A DNA stretch of 64,000 nucleotides from Zymoseptoria tritici IPO323 (lineage: Eukaryota > Ascomycota > Dothideomycetes > Mycosphaerellales > Mycosphaerellaceae). The stretch lies in assembly GCF_000219625.1 (NCBI RefSeq), contig NC_018218.1:3162001-3226000 (forward strand). Reading direction: 5' to 3'. Made by a program: the position numbers and the translations under genes. This document shows, in pieces, positions 32,800 to 42,081 of this stretch (the first letter of the stretch is position 1; the number at the start of each line of letters is the position of its first letter). The notes under the pieces are model-generated. The model saw nothing but the letters and a program-made list of their open reading frames with translations, ran no database searches and had not been told where the DNA came from.

Positions 32800-33833
32800 G
32801 ATGTCAGATGTGTGTGGCCGTAGCAATTCGGTGACTTTGAAGATGTCGTTTATGGTGTATGTCGTTGGATTCGTGAGTGTATGCAATTGGTCGTCGACGC
32901 TCAAGAACAGCAATACAAAGCAGAAGTGATGTGGAATGCCAGAAATACGGAGGGCACGGGAGTCTTGTCCCTATTATCAAACCCCACGGAACCACCTCAT
33001 CTCAACATAGCCCACCGATTTTCCCCGGTTCCAGACGTCTAGAGTTGTATAGGCAAACCTTGCGAGCGACGATGCACCAATGGGCAGCGTTCAGGGACCT
33101 ATAGGCCTCACGTAAAACACTCGATCAGCACCGACACACGGACCAGCCTATTGCAAGGCATGTAGTCTTATCTCTGATAACGAAAGCCCGCCTATGAGAT
33201 CTCGTCAACGTGCGTCGGTAGTTGCGGAAATGGCGCACTTGTGTAGATCGAGCCGGCACGCTAAGCTAAAGTGACAGTGGCCTCGGCAAAGCTTGTGGCG
33301 TTCTGGTTGATGGAATCCCATGCGACCGAAAAGGCACTTCGTCATCGTCGCGTGTGAGGGACTTCACACTTGGTTTCACACAAGTAATTGTATTCGCGCA
33401 TCATCAGAAGGTGGGATGAGTTTTGATCGACGGGGTGGATGGTCTGATGATCTCCGCCCATTGAGGCCTCACAGTCGTTGATCGTTATCGTGCAGGAGCA
33501 CGTAATGCTTGCGACCGCGAGCATATGGATGCAAGGTGTCGAGAGGTGGAGGTGAAGGTGAAGGTGAGGCGTCGAGGCGAACTGATGAATGCTCCTTCTG
33601 CCCTGCACGCCGGTAGCGACGTCTCTCCTGACTACGGCGCTCCAAGCAGGTAGGTGGATGGATGTTTGCGGTGGACAGCAGGAACGAGACTTCCTACTTT
33701 CACATCAGTCGAGGCACCCATCCATGCTACCTCATCTCTTATGATTCAATCACACGTCCGGTCTTGAAACAACGCAGACAGGGCTCAACACATCGGGCAG
33801 GCCATCAAGACTGCTCCCCCGAGGCCCAACAAC
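32800..33833. other. Divergent intergenic region
   Basis: About 1 kb between the GRGGAGN-motif gene and the hypothetical gene at 33834. No supported coding region; a frame at 33342-33608 is His/Leu repetitive and is not called. Confidence 0.4.
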
Positions 33834-34466
33834 ATGGTGACGACCGCCTCCAGCGAACTCACCCCGAGCAGGTTCTCACCACCAGCTTCGGACGTACTCT
33901 TCCCGCCCCAACCCGAAGAAAAGGGCAACAGGAAGGCACATACTTTCAAGCTGTGGCGCAAGAAGCCATCTGCACCCACCATCGCAAATGGTCGTATTCC
34001 TCCACTAGCTCGAAGGACTGCGCGATCGCCTAAGAAGACTTTCTCCAAAAGCCAAGCTCTCCTTCAGGACGGCCTCTCGGAATCTGAAATATTGAGCTCC
34101 GACGATGAGCGCGATGTCCAATTACAGACGCAGTGGAAGCATGCTTCCGCCAGCATAAAGGGAACCAAGCACATTGGGCGATCGCAGGCCAGAGCCGCTT
34201 CGGGAGACCGCCCGACCAGACTTACGGCGTCACGACAGCAGGAGCTTATGTTCATCAAAGGAAAGATGAAGGAATTCGAGATTTCGCTGCCCGAGCTCAT
34301 TCGCACATGCTTCGAAGACTCTACGGTGAATGTGTCCCGCGGATTGGCAAGGCTGACGGAATTGTTGCCTCTGGTACAACGAAGGATGGAGAAGGAGCGT
34401 GCACTCAAGCGTGGTAATGCTGGGAAGATGGCTTGCTCTTCTCCCGATGCTATTGGTGGGTGGTAG
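33834..34466 (+). CDS. Hypothetical protein
   Basis: 210 aa in one exon from the ATG at 33834 (context ACAACATGGTG). The N-terminal third is Ser/Pro-rich and basic, with KAHTFKLWRKKPSAP and ARRTARSPKKTFSKS. The middle has SESEILSSDDERDVQ, a likely casein-kinase-type acidic stretch. The C-terminal half (about 125-190, MFIKGKMKEFEISLPELIRTCFED...LARLTELLPLVQRRMEKER) is predicted alpha-helical and looks like a folded domain. I do not recognise it. It converges with the next minus-strand frame, whose stop lies 13 bp beyond. Confidence 0.6.
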   Translation: MVTTASSELTPSRFSPPASDVLFPPQPEEKGNRKAHTFKLWRKKPSAPTIANGRIPPLARRTARSPKKTFSKSQALLQDGLSESEILSSDDERDVQLQTQWKHASASIKGTKHIGRSQARAASGDRPTRLTASRQQELMFIKGKMKEFEISLPELIRTCFEDSTVNVSRGLARLTELLPLVQRRMEKERALKRGNAGKMACSSPDAIGGW

Positions 34467-34478
34467 GTAATGGCGATA

Positions 34479-35030
34479 TCAGGGCGATTCAGCAGATTGC
34501 AGAGCGCACATGGCGGACGAGTGGTGGGAATGGCATGAGACCATCAGTGCTGAAGCTGGTTTGATGATTCGGCACAACCTGGAAAGCACCTCATTTTGCC
34601 AAAACAGAGCACGTGACTCTTGGCATCGTCTCAATCTCCACCTCCCGCTTCTGCCTGATGGAATGTCCGCATCGAGCATCGGTCCGTCTTCTTTCCACAT
34701 GCTCTCTGCCCGCACGACATCGAGCTGCTCATCGTTGGCCATATATACCCACGCACGGGTACTGTTTCCAACCTTCGTCAAAGAGCGATGGCGATAGTGT
34801 GAAAGGTTGAGCACACGTTGCCGCAGCTGCAAGAACAAAAGCGAACGCCGGAGATCGGAAAGTGCAAGACATCGATTGAGCACTTCCTGAGCCTTGTGCA
34901 GTCTTCGACTGCCTATGAGCATGTCGGAGTAATTGTTCCGTGCCGTATACAACGGTGAGACGACAGGCAAGTCTTCGTCCAACGCAATGACTCCGTAGGT
35001 ATGATACAGCAGACGCTGTGCGGAACCCAT
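34479..35030 (-). CDS. Possible hypothetical protein
   Basis: 183 codons from a genuine ATG at 35030 to a stop at 34479, with balanced amino-acid composition and plausible use of GAY/GAR and CTC/CTG codons. The central part (RRLHKAQEVLNRCLALSDLRRSLLFLQLRQRVLNL) would form helices. No domain is recognised and no opposite-strand frame is better, but the same stretch could be the untranslated flank of the neighbouring genes. Weakly supported. Confidence 0.35.
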   Translation of the reverse strand: MGSAQRLLYHTYGVIALDEDLPVVSPLYTARNNYSDMLIGSRRLHKAQEVLNRCLALSDLRRSLLFLQLRQRVLNLSHYRHRSLTKVGNSTRAWVYMANDEQLDVVRAESMWKEDGPMLDADIPSGRSGRWRLRRCQESRALFWQNEVLSRLCRIIKPASALMVSCHSHHSSAMCALQSAESP

Positions 35031-35244
35031 TCATGGATGCGAACACGACCTCAGCATATGTGCAGCGTGAGTCACACAAATCAATGGGCTGTTACCTACT
35101 GACGGGAGTTTGCCTCCGCTTGCCGAGTGGTGCTCTTGGCAGCAGTATATAAAGGACATGCGTAGTCCTTCTCGTAGGTAAAGCACTCTCTTCCTTTCCC
35201 TCCACTCCTCAAAACTCGCCACCTACGACTTCACATTTCCCGAC

Positions 35245-36003
35245 ATGGCCCACCCAACTCCATTCGAATTGACCGTCTCTGGGCTGGCCGTGATACCTCT
35301 GCCAGCCGAACGAGCCATCATAAACGTCGTCGTCTCGTCCGACGGCAAAGAAAAGTCCACCGTCACCAAGGAAGTCGTCGCCGCCGCGAAGCAGATCGAA
35401 AAGCTTCTCCATCAGGTAGCGCCACAGGACGACTCGCCCGAGGCCAAAGCCGCGGCACCATTAGCACACTGGTCAAAGACCTCACTATCGGCGACGTCGT
35501 ATGTACCGGGCAGTACTGACCATGACCACCATCCCGCGAGGCGATACAAGAGCACTGTGCGATTCGACATTCGCTTTCGCGAGTTTACGGCTCTTGGGGC
35601 CTTTGGCACGACCATCTCCTCCATTTCGCATGTGGAAGTCAGCAATATTGAATGGATCTTGACCACGGAGACGAAGGACTCGTATCGCTCCGAGCTACGC
35701 AAGACTGCAGCAAGGAACGCCATGAGAAAAGCTCAAGATTACTGCGATGTTCTCGGTTGTGGCAATCTCAGGCCGATTGAGCTGGACGACACGAATGGCA
35801 ATTACTCCTACCAGGCCCGCGGCTCTGGGAGGACGATGCAGACTGCGAGGAGATCAGCTGCGCCAGCGCAAATGTACACGCAGAGTATGCAGAGTATGCC
35901 GGGCGACAATGAGGAAAGTAGTGAAGATGCCAGTGGGCTGGAATTTACACCTCAAGAAGTGCAAATGAGCATGGAGGTTACTGTAAAGTTCCACGCAGAG
36001 TGA
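35245..36003 (+). CDS. SIMPL/DUF541-domain protein
   Basis: 252 aa in one exon. The N-terminal FELTVSGLAVIPLPAERAIINVVVSSDGKEKSTVTKEVVAAAKQI is the first beta-beta-alpha unit of the SIMPL (DUF541) domain, originally named for a signalling molecule interacting with mouse pelle-like kinase and common in bacteria as periplasmic YggE-type proteins. The later LRKTAARNAMRKAQDYCDVLGCGNLRPIELDD is the conserved second half of the domain. No signal peptide is evident, so the fungal protein is probably cytosolic. The function is unknown. A TATA-like element, CAGTATATAAAGG, at about 35142-35154 lies about 95 bp upstream of the start. Confidence 0.85.
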   Translation: MAHPTPFELTVSGLAVIPLPAERAIINVVVSSDGKEKSTVTKEVVAAAKQIEKLLHQVAPQDDSPEAKAAAPLAHWSKTSLSATSYVPGSTDHDHHPARRYKSTVRFDIRFREFTALGAFGTTISSISHVEVSNIEWILTTETKDSYRSELRKTAARNAMRKAQDYCDVLGCGNLRPIELDDTNGNYSYQARGSGRTMQTARRSAAPAQMYTQSMQSMPGDNEESSEDASGLEFTPQEVQMSMEVTVKFHAE

Positions 36004-36308
36004 GTGCTGGGAGTTGAGCTGCATGCTGTGACTGATCGCTGACGTGATTTACAGCACTCTTCAGAAGTCGTTTTGAACGCGATCGTGCAGTGGAGTTGGT
36101 AGCGTAACGATTTCACGGTCTTGTGCTCTGTGGCATGCATGGTATGATGGGTAGCACGTTGATCGATCGATTGAGGGCTCGCAATCATGCGTTCATAGTG
36201 GTTACTTGCAGATCAGGTATGATCGCCCTGTTTTCCCGCGCCACGCTCACTTCGGTACTTTCCTCTCGCCGCTTGCTCCGGACCTGCCCCACCCCGACCT
36301 GCTCACGT

Positions 36309-36610
36309 CTATACCCCAGTGCACTTGCAGAATCCCGTGCCGTGGTCACTGTGCGCATATCGACGGTTAGAGGCCTATGCATCTTGGGACCGCCTTTGGT
36401 GAAAAAGTCGAAGGATACTCACCAATACCCGGTAGCGGGACACTTCGCTTCGCATTGAATCTTGATTTGGCACGGTATCCTGATGATCTAGCTTCCGTCA
36501 GTCACAGGGCTGTAGTTGGGACTTGGGAACGGAGATCGTACTGCCGGAGCGGAAGTGACGAGACTGGCCATGCCGACGACGGCGGTGACAAGCATGGCGA
36601 TGAACTTCAT
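36309..36610 (-). CDS. Defensin-like secreted cysteine-stabilised peptide (CS-alpha-beta pattern)
   Basis: Three short exons (36610-36542, 36487-36423, 36348-36309) join in frame to 57 aa through two canonical introns: 54 nt (GTACGA...GCTAG, branch CTGAC) and 74 nt (GTGAGT...CACAG, branch CTAAC). Residues 1-21 are a classic signal peptide. The remaining about 36 residues hold six cysteines at 29, 35, 39, 45, 52 and 54, spaced C-x5-C-x3-C-x5-C-x6-C-x1-C, with a glycine two residues before the fourth cysteine. CxxxC, GxC and CxC are the defining elements of CS-alpha-beta defensins (plectasin-type in fungi), including the gamma-core GxCx3-9C. The C3-C4 loop is shorter than in plectasin. Without splicing, the ORF ends after 40 codons with no cysteines, which is why it is easily overlooked. 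Antimicrobial or host-interaction function is inference. Confidence 0.7.
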
Positions 36611-36644
36611 GTTGGTTGTAGCCTGCGGTTGGCCGATGGTCTTC

Positions 36645-36692
36645 GCGGTGGTTGTTGTTCGCGGTGATTGTTGTTCGCAGTGGTTGTTGTCC
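36645..36692 (+). repeat. Three tandem copies of a 16-bp unit in the defensin-like gene's 5' leader
   Basis: Three consecutive 16-mers (GCGGTGGTTGTTGTTC and two variants with one and two mismatches) at 36645, 36661 and 36677. Read on the minus strand they give a CAACAACCACCGCGAA-type leader directly upstream of the start codon at 36610. Confidence 0.8.
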
Positions 36693-36724
36693 AAAGCCGA
36701 TGACTGGTCGTGTGTCCGTCCACC

Positions 36725-36732
36725 TTTAAATA
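36725..36732 (-). promoter_or_regulatory. TATA-like element of the defensin-like gene
   Basis: TATTTAAA on the minus strand, about 115 bp before the start codon at 36610. Its position is reasonable for a TATA box with a roughly 85-nt 5' leader. Inference from position only. Confidence 0.35.
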
Positions 36733-37366
36733 TCGTACTTCTCGAGGCATGTCGAGGACTAAAGATAGTTCGATCCGACAAACACGTCGGACAACTCAAT
36801 CGACGGTCTCCTCGGGCAGGTATCGAGTCTATCGACATTTTTCTCGAATCTGCATTGGTTCGGAAAGTATCGGTCGTTCGGGAGGCGGCGGTATCGCCTC
36901 CAGGGGACGGACATCATAGTCCTGCTCGTGTTTCAGGTATTGGTGCTTACGGCGACAACTCAATCGACGACCTCTTGAGCAAGACATCGACGACATCTCG
37001 AAGCACCGGAATCGTCGGGTTCGTGTTCAAGGAGGGGACCAGAAATGGACACGGATTCGTGCTTTGGCGATCCCTTCATGCTTCTGGTCCACAAGCTGTC
37101 GTGGCCTCAAAAAGGGTTGCAAGTCACGGAGATCCTAGTTCCGACTCTTCCGATTACGGATTGCGAGCTCGCCATTCTTCGCTGCCGCTCTTCGCGTTGG
37201 AGGTGTGGACTGTTCGATAGGTCCGCTTCCAAGAGGCTTGACGTCGCTCATGGTTCGGTACTTACGAAGGAGCACTGTCTCGGGTGGAGGATCGACGACG
37301 ATGGCAGCTATACTGCACATCCAAGGCCATATAGTGGATCCCATTGGGAGAGGTCTGAGATACATC
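36733..37366. other. Spacer between the defensin-like gene and the Tc1/mariner relic
   Basis: Long plus-strand frames here (for example 36516-37220 and 37045-37446) overlap the antisense of the defensin-like gene or end inside the transposon and carry no domain. Nothing else is recognised. Confidence 0.35.
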
Positions 37367-37393
37367 CACAGTGGGTGACAATCAAGGCTGAAG
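37367..37393 (+). repeat. Left terminal inverted repeat of the Tc1/mariner relic
   Basis: Begins CACAGTGGGTGACAAT. Matches the reverse complement of 39182-39208 at 25 of 27 positions; the two differences are G/A and C/T transitions. Confidence 0.85.
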
Positions 37394-39181
37394 TGTCGAT
37401 CCTAGTAGGGAATACTACACCACAGCTTCCACTACTAAGATCTTAGTGTAGAGGGCTTTGTATCCGTATTTAAGGGCTCTAATTGTTTATATTTATAGTT
37501 TTAGCTAATATCCGTTATTTTAAGGTGTTTTAAGGTCGGTGTCGCGGTTGTTACGTGTTTAAGAGCCCTTACTGCCCTTACTAGCCCTCTATTGTATCTA
37601 TCTTTTCCTCGTAACTGTTATAGCACCGCGCGCGGTTAGTAAGGTTTCTCGATAATTGTAAGTATATTGTTAATAGTTTAGAGGGCGTAGCGGACGTAGT
37701 AGAGGTATTAAGGGCTAATAAGGGTAGTTTTAGTGCGTTTAAAAGTAACGAGAATGTTAGTATTTTAAGAGCGTTCTTTAAGAGCGATTAAACGACTAGA
37801 TATTACTATACTGCACCTTTAACACGAAGTCTACTATTGCGAGAAACCTCTCGACAACGCTATAGCATCTTAGCTATCCTATTACGTATCTATTGTAGTG
37901 TAATAAGGTCCTATTAAGTCTCTATTGCCCTCTTAAACTCCGGCTATGCTATACTCTACAGACTCTTACTATATATCTTCTATAGCATCTCTTAAAAGAG
38001 CAGCTATACGCCCTTAATAGGGTTAAGATCCGGTAACTGCGCTAGATACTTGTAGAGCTAAACATAGTGTTATTTACGAAGTCTCTAAGGTACGTTATCT
38101 AATAATCTGTAGCTATAAGATAGATCGCTATCTTCGAGTAGATAGGCCGGCATACTCTAGCTCTTAAAGTAATTTAACTACTCGATATACTATAGCAACA
38201 CCTTCTTAATATAGTATCCTTATATTATACTATTGCCCTTCTTCTCTAGCCCTAGTAGAGCGTTGTTATTCTATACTCTTAACTACTCGTTATATTGCTC
38301 TTTAGACTTGCTCTTAGGCCTTCGATATAGCCGCTCCTTCCTATATTGTTTAAGGATGTCCTTATAGGTCTAGTAGTCGTCGTTATAAAAGATAAGTCTG
38401 CTCTTGTAGAACTACGAGATACTAGCAGCGATGTAAGTAATTATATCGTCCTTAGATAGTTTCTTAGCCTGTAGCCCTTAATAGTTGCCCTCTTTACGGA
38501 AGATATATTGTCTAACGTCTATAGCTCGAGGGATATAAGCCTTATTAGTCTAGTAAATAAACGCGAAGAACGAGGCTACGTCCTTATCGCTATGTCGTTG
38601 CCTATAGCCTACCCTCTAGCTCTTGTTATTAGCCGATATCTTAGTAGTTTGTCGACGCCTTAAATAAAGGACTAGTAGATTACGCTCTACTATTCTTCTT
38701 CGTAGAGTCCGGTAGGAATAATAGGCCTGTCGCTCGTAGTATCTATAGTCCTTCTTCCTTACTAGCTCCGGTCTATTAGCTATAACCTCTACCTATACAT
38801 CTGCGAGTGTATTACGACGTCCCTTGCTTCTGTTAGTTATACTAAGTAGCCCTTTCCTTCGTAAAGGTAAGTAGCTAGCCTCCTTTAACTCCTTAGCCGT
38901 TTTAAGCTATAAAAGAGTAGTATTGTAGGTCGGAATATCCGGATCTTCCTTATACTCCTTTATAAACTACTACAGACTTTAACCTTACGGCCGAGCGTTA
39001 TATCTCCTCTAAAAGTAGCCCTTTATTAGTATGTAGTATAGCGCATAAAAGCGACCGATGCTACTATGTTTTTTAAGAGTTACGGGCATTAAATTAAAGC
39101 AATATTAAATAAGTTATAGTCTATAGAAGTTGTGTTATAATCTTAAGTTGTCGCGTCGCGAGCACGCGCTAGATTAGCGCG

Positions 39182-39208
39182 CTTCAGCCTTAATTGTTAC
39201 CCACTGTG
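39182..39208 (-). repeat. Right terminal inverted repeat of the Tc1/mariner relic
   Basis: Reverse-complement partner of 37367-37393, ending ATTGTTACCCACTGTG. Confidence 0.85.
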
Positions 39209-39699
39209 ATCTGTCGTAAGGGATTTTTGCGGCCTGAGGCATCAAGTCAACCACTTCCTCGGTCAGGCAACAGCTTCACTCCTTCCGTAGACCGGTCAAA
39301 TTGGGATTCCGATTCGCCTTGAGCCTCTCGGACACAAATACGAAGCCAACCGTGTCTCACAGTGATCCTCTCCGCCTATGAAGATATATGCGGACAAGAT
39401 CACCTCAAGTGATGCACGCCCAGCCTGGCTGAGTGCAGAAGAATGCTCGGCGTGAATCCTTCGAGACCACAGACCTTGATCTTGGTGTAACAGCTTCAGC
39501 CTCAGTCCTTTGGCATATACAGTGAAGGGAGGTAGACCTTGTGACAGCTCTCCGTTTCCTTTGTTCATTGGGATCGACTTCAGCTGTGCGTCGACATAGC
39601 AACATCACCTATGCTTCACCGCAGCATCGTGCACACTAAAGCAGGATACCCGAACGAACAACACAAACAATCAAGAAAGAAGTCGAGACTGAATCCAAC
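39209..39699. other. Spacer after the transposon relic
   Basis: About 0.5 kb of normal base composition. It holds the promoter of the membrane-protein gene; no other feature is seen. Confidence 0.4.
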
Positions 39700-40412
39700 A
39701 TGCCCTCCAAGACCTGGTCCAACATGACCGACCCAACCTGGCGCGGCAACTCCAAAGCCATCAAGCACCTCCTACCCGCCCTTTGTCTCATCTCCCTCGC
39801 CTGCTTCGCCGTCTCCCTCTCCTTCTGCGTCGATCTCCTCCGCTGGCCCCTCGACACCAGCGTCCGGAGACCCTACACCCGTCCCTCGGCAGCGTAAGCA
39901 TCACATCCTCCATGTCGCCCGATGCGGCGGTCCAGTAACTCCTTCACAGAATCGTCTTCTTCTACACCTCCTCCCTCCCCCTCGCCACAACCCTCGCCGC
40001 TCTCCTCTCCTATCTCCTACATCGCATCAACCGCCTCTACCCAACCTTGTCCATCATCTGGTCCATCGTCGTCTTCGGCAGCTGGTGCTACATCCTGATC
40101 GCCTGGGGAACCTGCGAATACAGCTCCGACTTCGGCAGCGGCGACATTTGTCCGCGCATGTACATTTACGACGAGGACGCGGTTGGGGGAGGGTTGTATG
40201 GGTATGGAGGGAATGGGAGGTATTGGGCGAGGATCGTCCTGGGCACGTTGGCGTGCGTGGGCAGTTTGGTGGAGTTGGGGTTGGCGTGTGAGGCGGTGGA
40301 GAGGGGGAGGCAGGTGAGGTTGCCGGTACATACTTGTAAGGTTTGCTGTGGGGAGGAGGCGGAGAAGGAGAAGGAGAGGAAGGGGAAGAGGGTCATGGAG
40401 GAAAGTGTGTGA
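39700..40412 (+). CDS. Four-transmembrane protein, MARVEL-like
   Basis: Two exons (39700-39893 and 39950-40412) with a 56-nt GTAAGC...TTCACAG intron give 218 aa. Hydrophobic segments lie at about residues 24-46 (LLPALCLISLACFAVSLSFCV), 66-84, 95-115 (LSIIWSIVVFGSWCYILIAWG) and 150-170 (ARIVLGTLACVGSLVELGLAC). A Cys/Tyr/Gly-rich loop lies between TM3 and TM4, and a lysine/glutamate-rich cytoplasmic tail with a CKVCC cluster ends the protein. The four-TM layout resembles fungal MARVEL-like membrane proteins, but no diagnostic motif proves it. Confidence 0.7.
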
Positions 40413-40848
40413 CGTGAGTTCATCCGGAGGAGAGAGTGTGGGATGTTATCGATGGACGGTGGAGTGGGTGTCAAGGGAGAGAGCAACTAATGCGGTGGCG
40501 TGGTGGATGAGTGCTCGGGAGAGGGATTGGTGCGCATAATGAATTGATGGACTAATGTCTAAGTAACATAATGAGCTTCCGCAGCAGCTATGAGTAATGA
40601 GAAGACGACCGTTGTGTCGCAGACACCATTCCATTCATCAACATCATGTCGTTCGCTATACTAATCAACCTGGATTTGGACCAAATTAGTAGGCATCACG
40701 GAAAGTGCGATCACGAGAATGCTGTCCAGTTGGAAAGACTTCTGATAAAAGGGGCGCCTCGAAGCTGCCATCTGCTGACTATCGGGTATCTTAGTTGTCG
40801 ACCTCTGAAATGGGTGTGGAATACTTCTCGTGATCTTCCATGTTGAAA
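40413..40848. other. Intergenic, no gene supported
   Basis: Short frames only. Probably 3' flanks of the two convergent neighbours. Confidence 0.4.
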
Positions 40849-41034
40849 TCACTTCGCAACGAGCATCTCCATCTCCATGCGCTCCAGCATGAACTTGACT
40901 CTGTCTGTGAATGTTTGAGGTGAATTCCCACTCCACTCCTGGTCGTCCTGTGCGAGCTTACTAGTATGCCATCCATGACACGCCGTGCAGACCATTAAAA
41001 CAGCTGCGGCCACGTACCTGAGCGTGGTGCGCAT
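40849..41034 (-). CDS. Possible small secreted peptide
   Basis: 61 codons from the ATG at 41034 to a stop at 40849. Residues 1-22 (MRTTLRYVAAAVLMVCTACHGW) look like a signal peptide, followed by a Lys/Glu/Met-rich mature part with no cysteines (RVKFMLERMEMEMLVAK). It is short and unsupported by family similarity. A donor-like GTACGT within the signal region means the true exon structure could differ. Confidence 0.35.
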   Translation of the reverse strand: MRTTLRYVAAAVLMVCTACHGWHTSKLAQDDQEWSGNSPQTFTDRVKFMLERMEMEMLVAK

Positions 41035-41172
41035 CGTAAATCATGCCAGACAAAGCGCATTGCTGCTCGCCCAGTCCTCCTTTGTGCGTCCACTTGTCTG
41101 CTTTCTAACCCTTGGCCTGGCCAGCATGCAGTAACGGTTGTCGTGTTTTGCGGAAGAAACAGTCAGCAATGC

Positions 41173-42081
41173 TCAGTCCTCGGCGGCGTCATCAGCGGAA
41201 TAATTAAACCTGGTGCGCGCGACGTCCTTTGACATCGGCTTTCCGGAGCCTGTGAAACCGACTGCATTGAATGTCAGCATGTGTAGTCCCAGCAATCGAC
41301 GGCAAAGTAATTGCTCACCCTTCGCATTGGGAAGATCAGGAGTCCGGAATTGACTCTCCTTGCCCATCTTTTTCAGAGCAGCAGCTCCCGCGCTCTTCTT
41401 CGGACCAGCCGATTGCCAGTCTTTCCACGAACTCTTGCTTTTTTCCAATTGCTTGTTACCCTTCAGCTTCTTCGGCGCGGGAGCCATCCTCGTCGGACCA
41501 TCGCTGACTTTACTCGGCTCCTTCTTTTGTACCAGCGATGCATCTATCGAGGCCGCAGCTGAGATCACATTCCCGTTGCGAACTGGCGAGGAGGGCTTCG
41601 GCGGGACTGGAACGTCAGGTGGAGCCTCTGCTTTGCGCTTCTTGTCGGCTGGGCGGACCTCGAATTTTCGCTTGTTCTCCTTCTCGTTGTAGCCGGTGAA
41701 GCTCACGGTGTAGACGGGGTCTGCAGAGCTACCTGTTTTGCTGACAACGGTCGCAGGATACCACTGCTTGTCTGCAGAGTATTTCGCCTGAACGTGATCG
41801 CCGACTTTGAAATCTGCGCGGGTCGTGTCTGTTGTTTCATGCGCTGCGGAGTGCTCGAGTGCGTTGTCACTAGAAGGAGGTGGTGGGGGAGGTGGAACAT
41901 CCGCTGCTGTCGCCTTCTTTGCTGCGATTTGTGTCTTGAGAGATGCTACCTCCTCCGCGAACTGATCTTTCATTGCGACAGTCTCCTCATCTTCCATGCC
42001 CAGCTTGATCGTTTCAATGCATGTGTCGAGATTCTCCTGCGCCTCGGCCAATTCGGCTTGGAGAGCTGCGAGTGAAGGCAT
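41173..42081 (-). CDS. spf30: Tudor-domain splicing factor, Spf30/SMNDC1 family
   Basis: Two exons (42081-41319 and 41261-41173) with a 57-nt GTGAGC...TGCAG intron (branch CTGAC) give 283 aa. The start at 42081 (MPSLAALQAELAEAQENL) was preferred over the upstream in-frame ATG at 42258, which adds a Pro/Ser-rich, unconserved stretch. An N-terminal coiled coil (1-55) precedes a Tudor domain (about 90-141: VGDHVQAKYSADKQWYPATV...YTVSFTGYNEKE). A basic, Lys-rich region follows, and the C-terminal block SSWKDWQ...KKMGKESQFRTPDLP and VGFTGSGKPMSKD is the conserved Spf30 tail. The Tudor domain binds dimethylarginine on Sm proteins, and the factor acts in spliceosome assembly in the nucleus. Confidence 0.9.
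   Translation of the reverse strand: MPSLAALQAELAEAQENLDTCIETIKLGMEDEETVAMKDQFAEEVASLKTQIAAKKATAADVPPPPPPPSSDNALEHSAAHETTDTTRADFKVGDHVQAKYSADKQWYPATVVSKTGSSADPVYTVSFTGYNEKENKRKFEVRPADKKRKAEAPPDVPVPPKPSSPVRNGNVISAAASIDASLVQKKEPSKVSDGPTRMAPAPKKLKGNKQLEKSKSSWKDWQSAGPKKSAGAAALKKMGKESQFRTPDLPNAKGEQLLCRRLLGLHMLTFNAVGFTGSGKPMSKDVARTRFNYSADDAAED

Larger units (their letters stand above)
37367..39208 (-). mobile_element. RIP-degraded Tc1/mariner-type DNA transposon
   Basis: A 1,842-bp TpA-rich block bounded by 27-bp terminal inverted repeats (37367-37393 and 39182-39208, 25 of 27 identical). Both ORF density and codon structure collapse inside. Reading the minus strand, a degenerate transposase can be followed: near 38010-38039 the codons give QLPDLNPIKG, the DDE-motif-bearing PDLNPIE segment of Tc1/mariner enzymes. 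It is preceded by a DN segment in the position of the second aspartate and followed by KRAIET. The frame is broken by many TAG/TAA codons at sites where Trp or Gln is expected, as RIP produces. Size and organisation fit a once-autonomous element. A clean TA target duplication is not visible. Confidence 0.8.

Noticed and set aside
36516..37220. 234-codon plus-strand frame over the defensin-like gene
   Set aside because: Begins antisense to the peptide gene and runs into the spacer; no domain, whereas the minus strand has a spliced gene with consensus signals.
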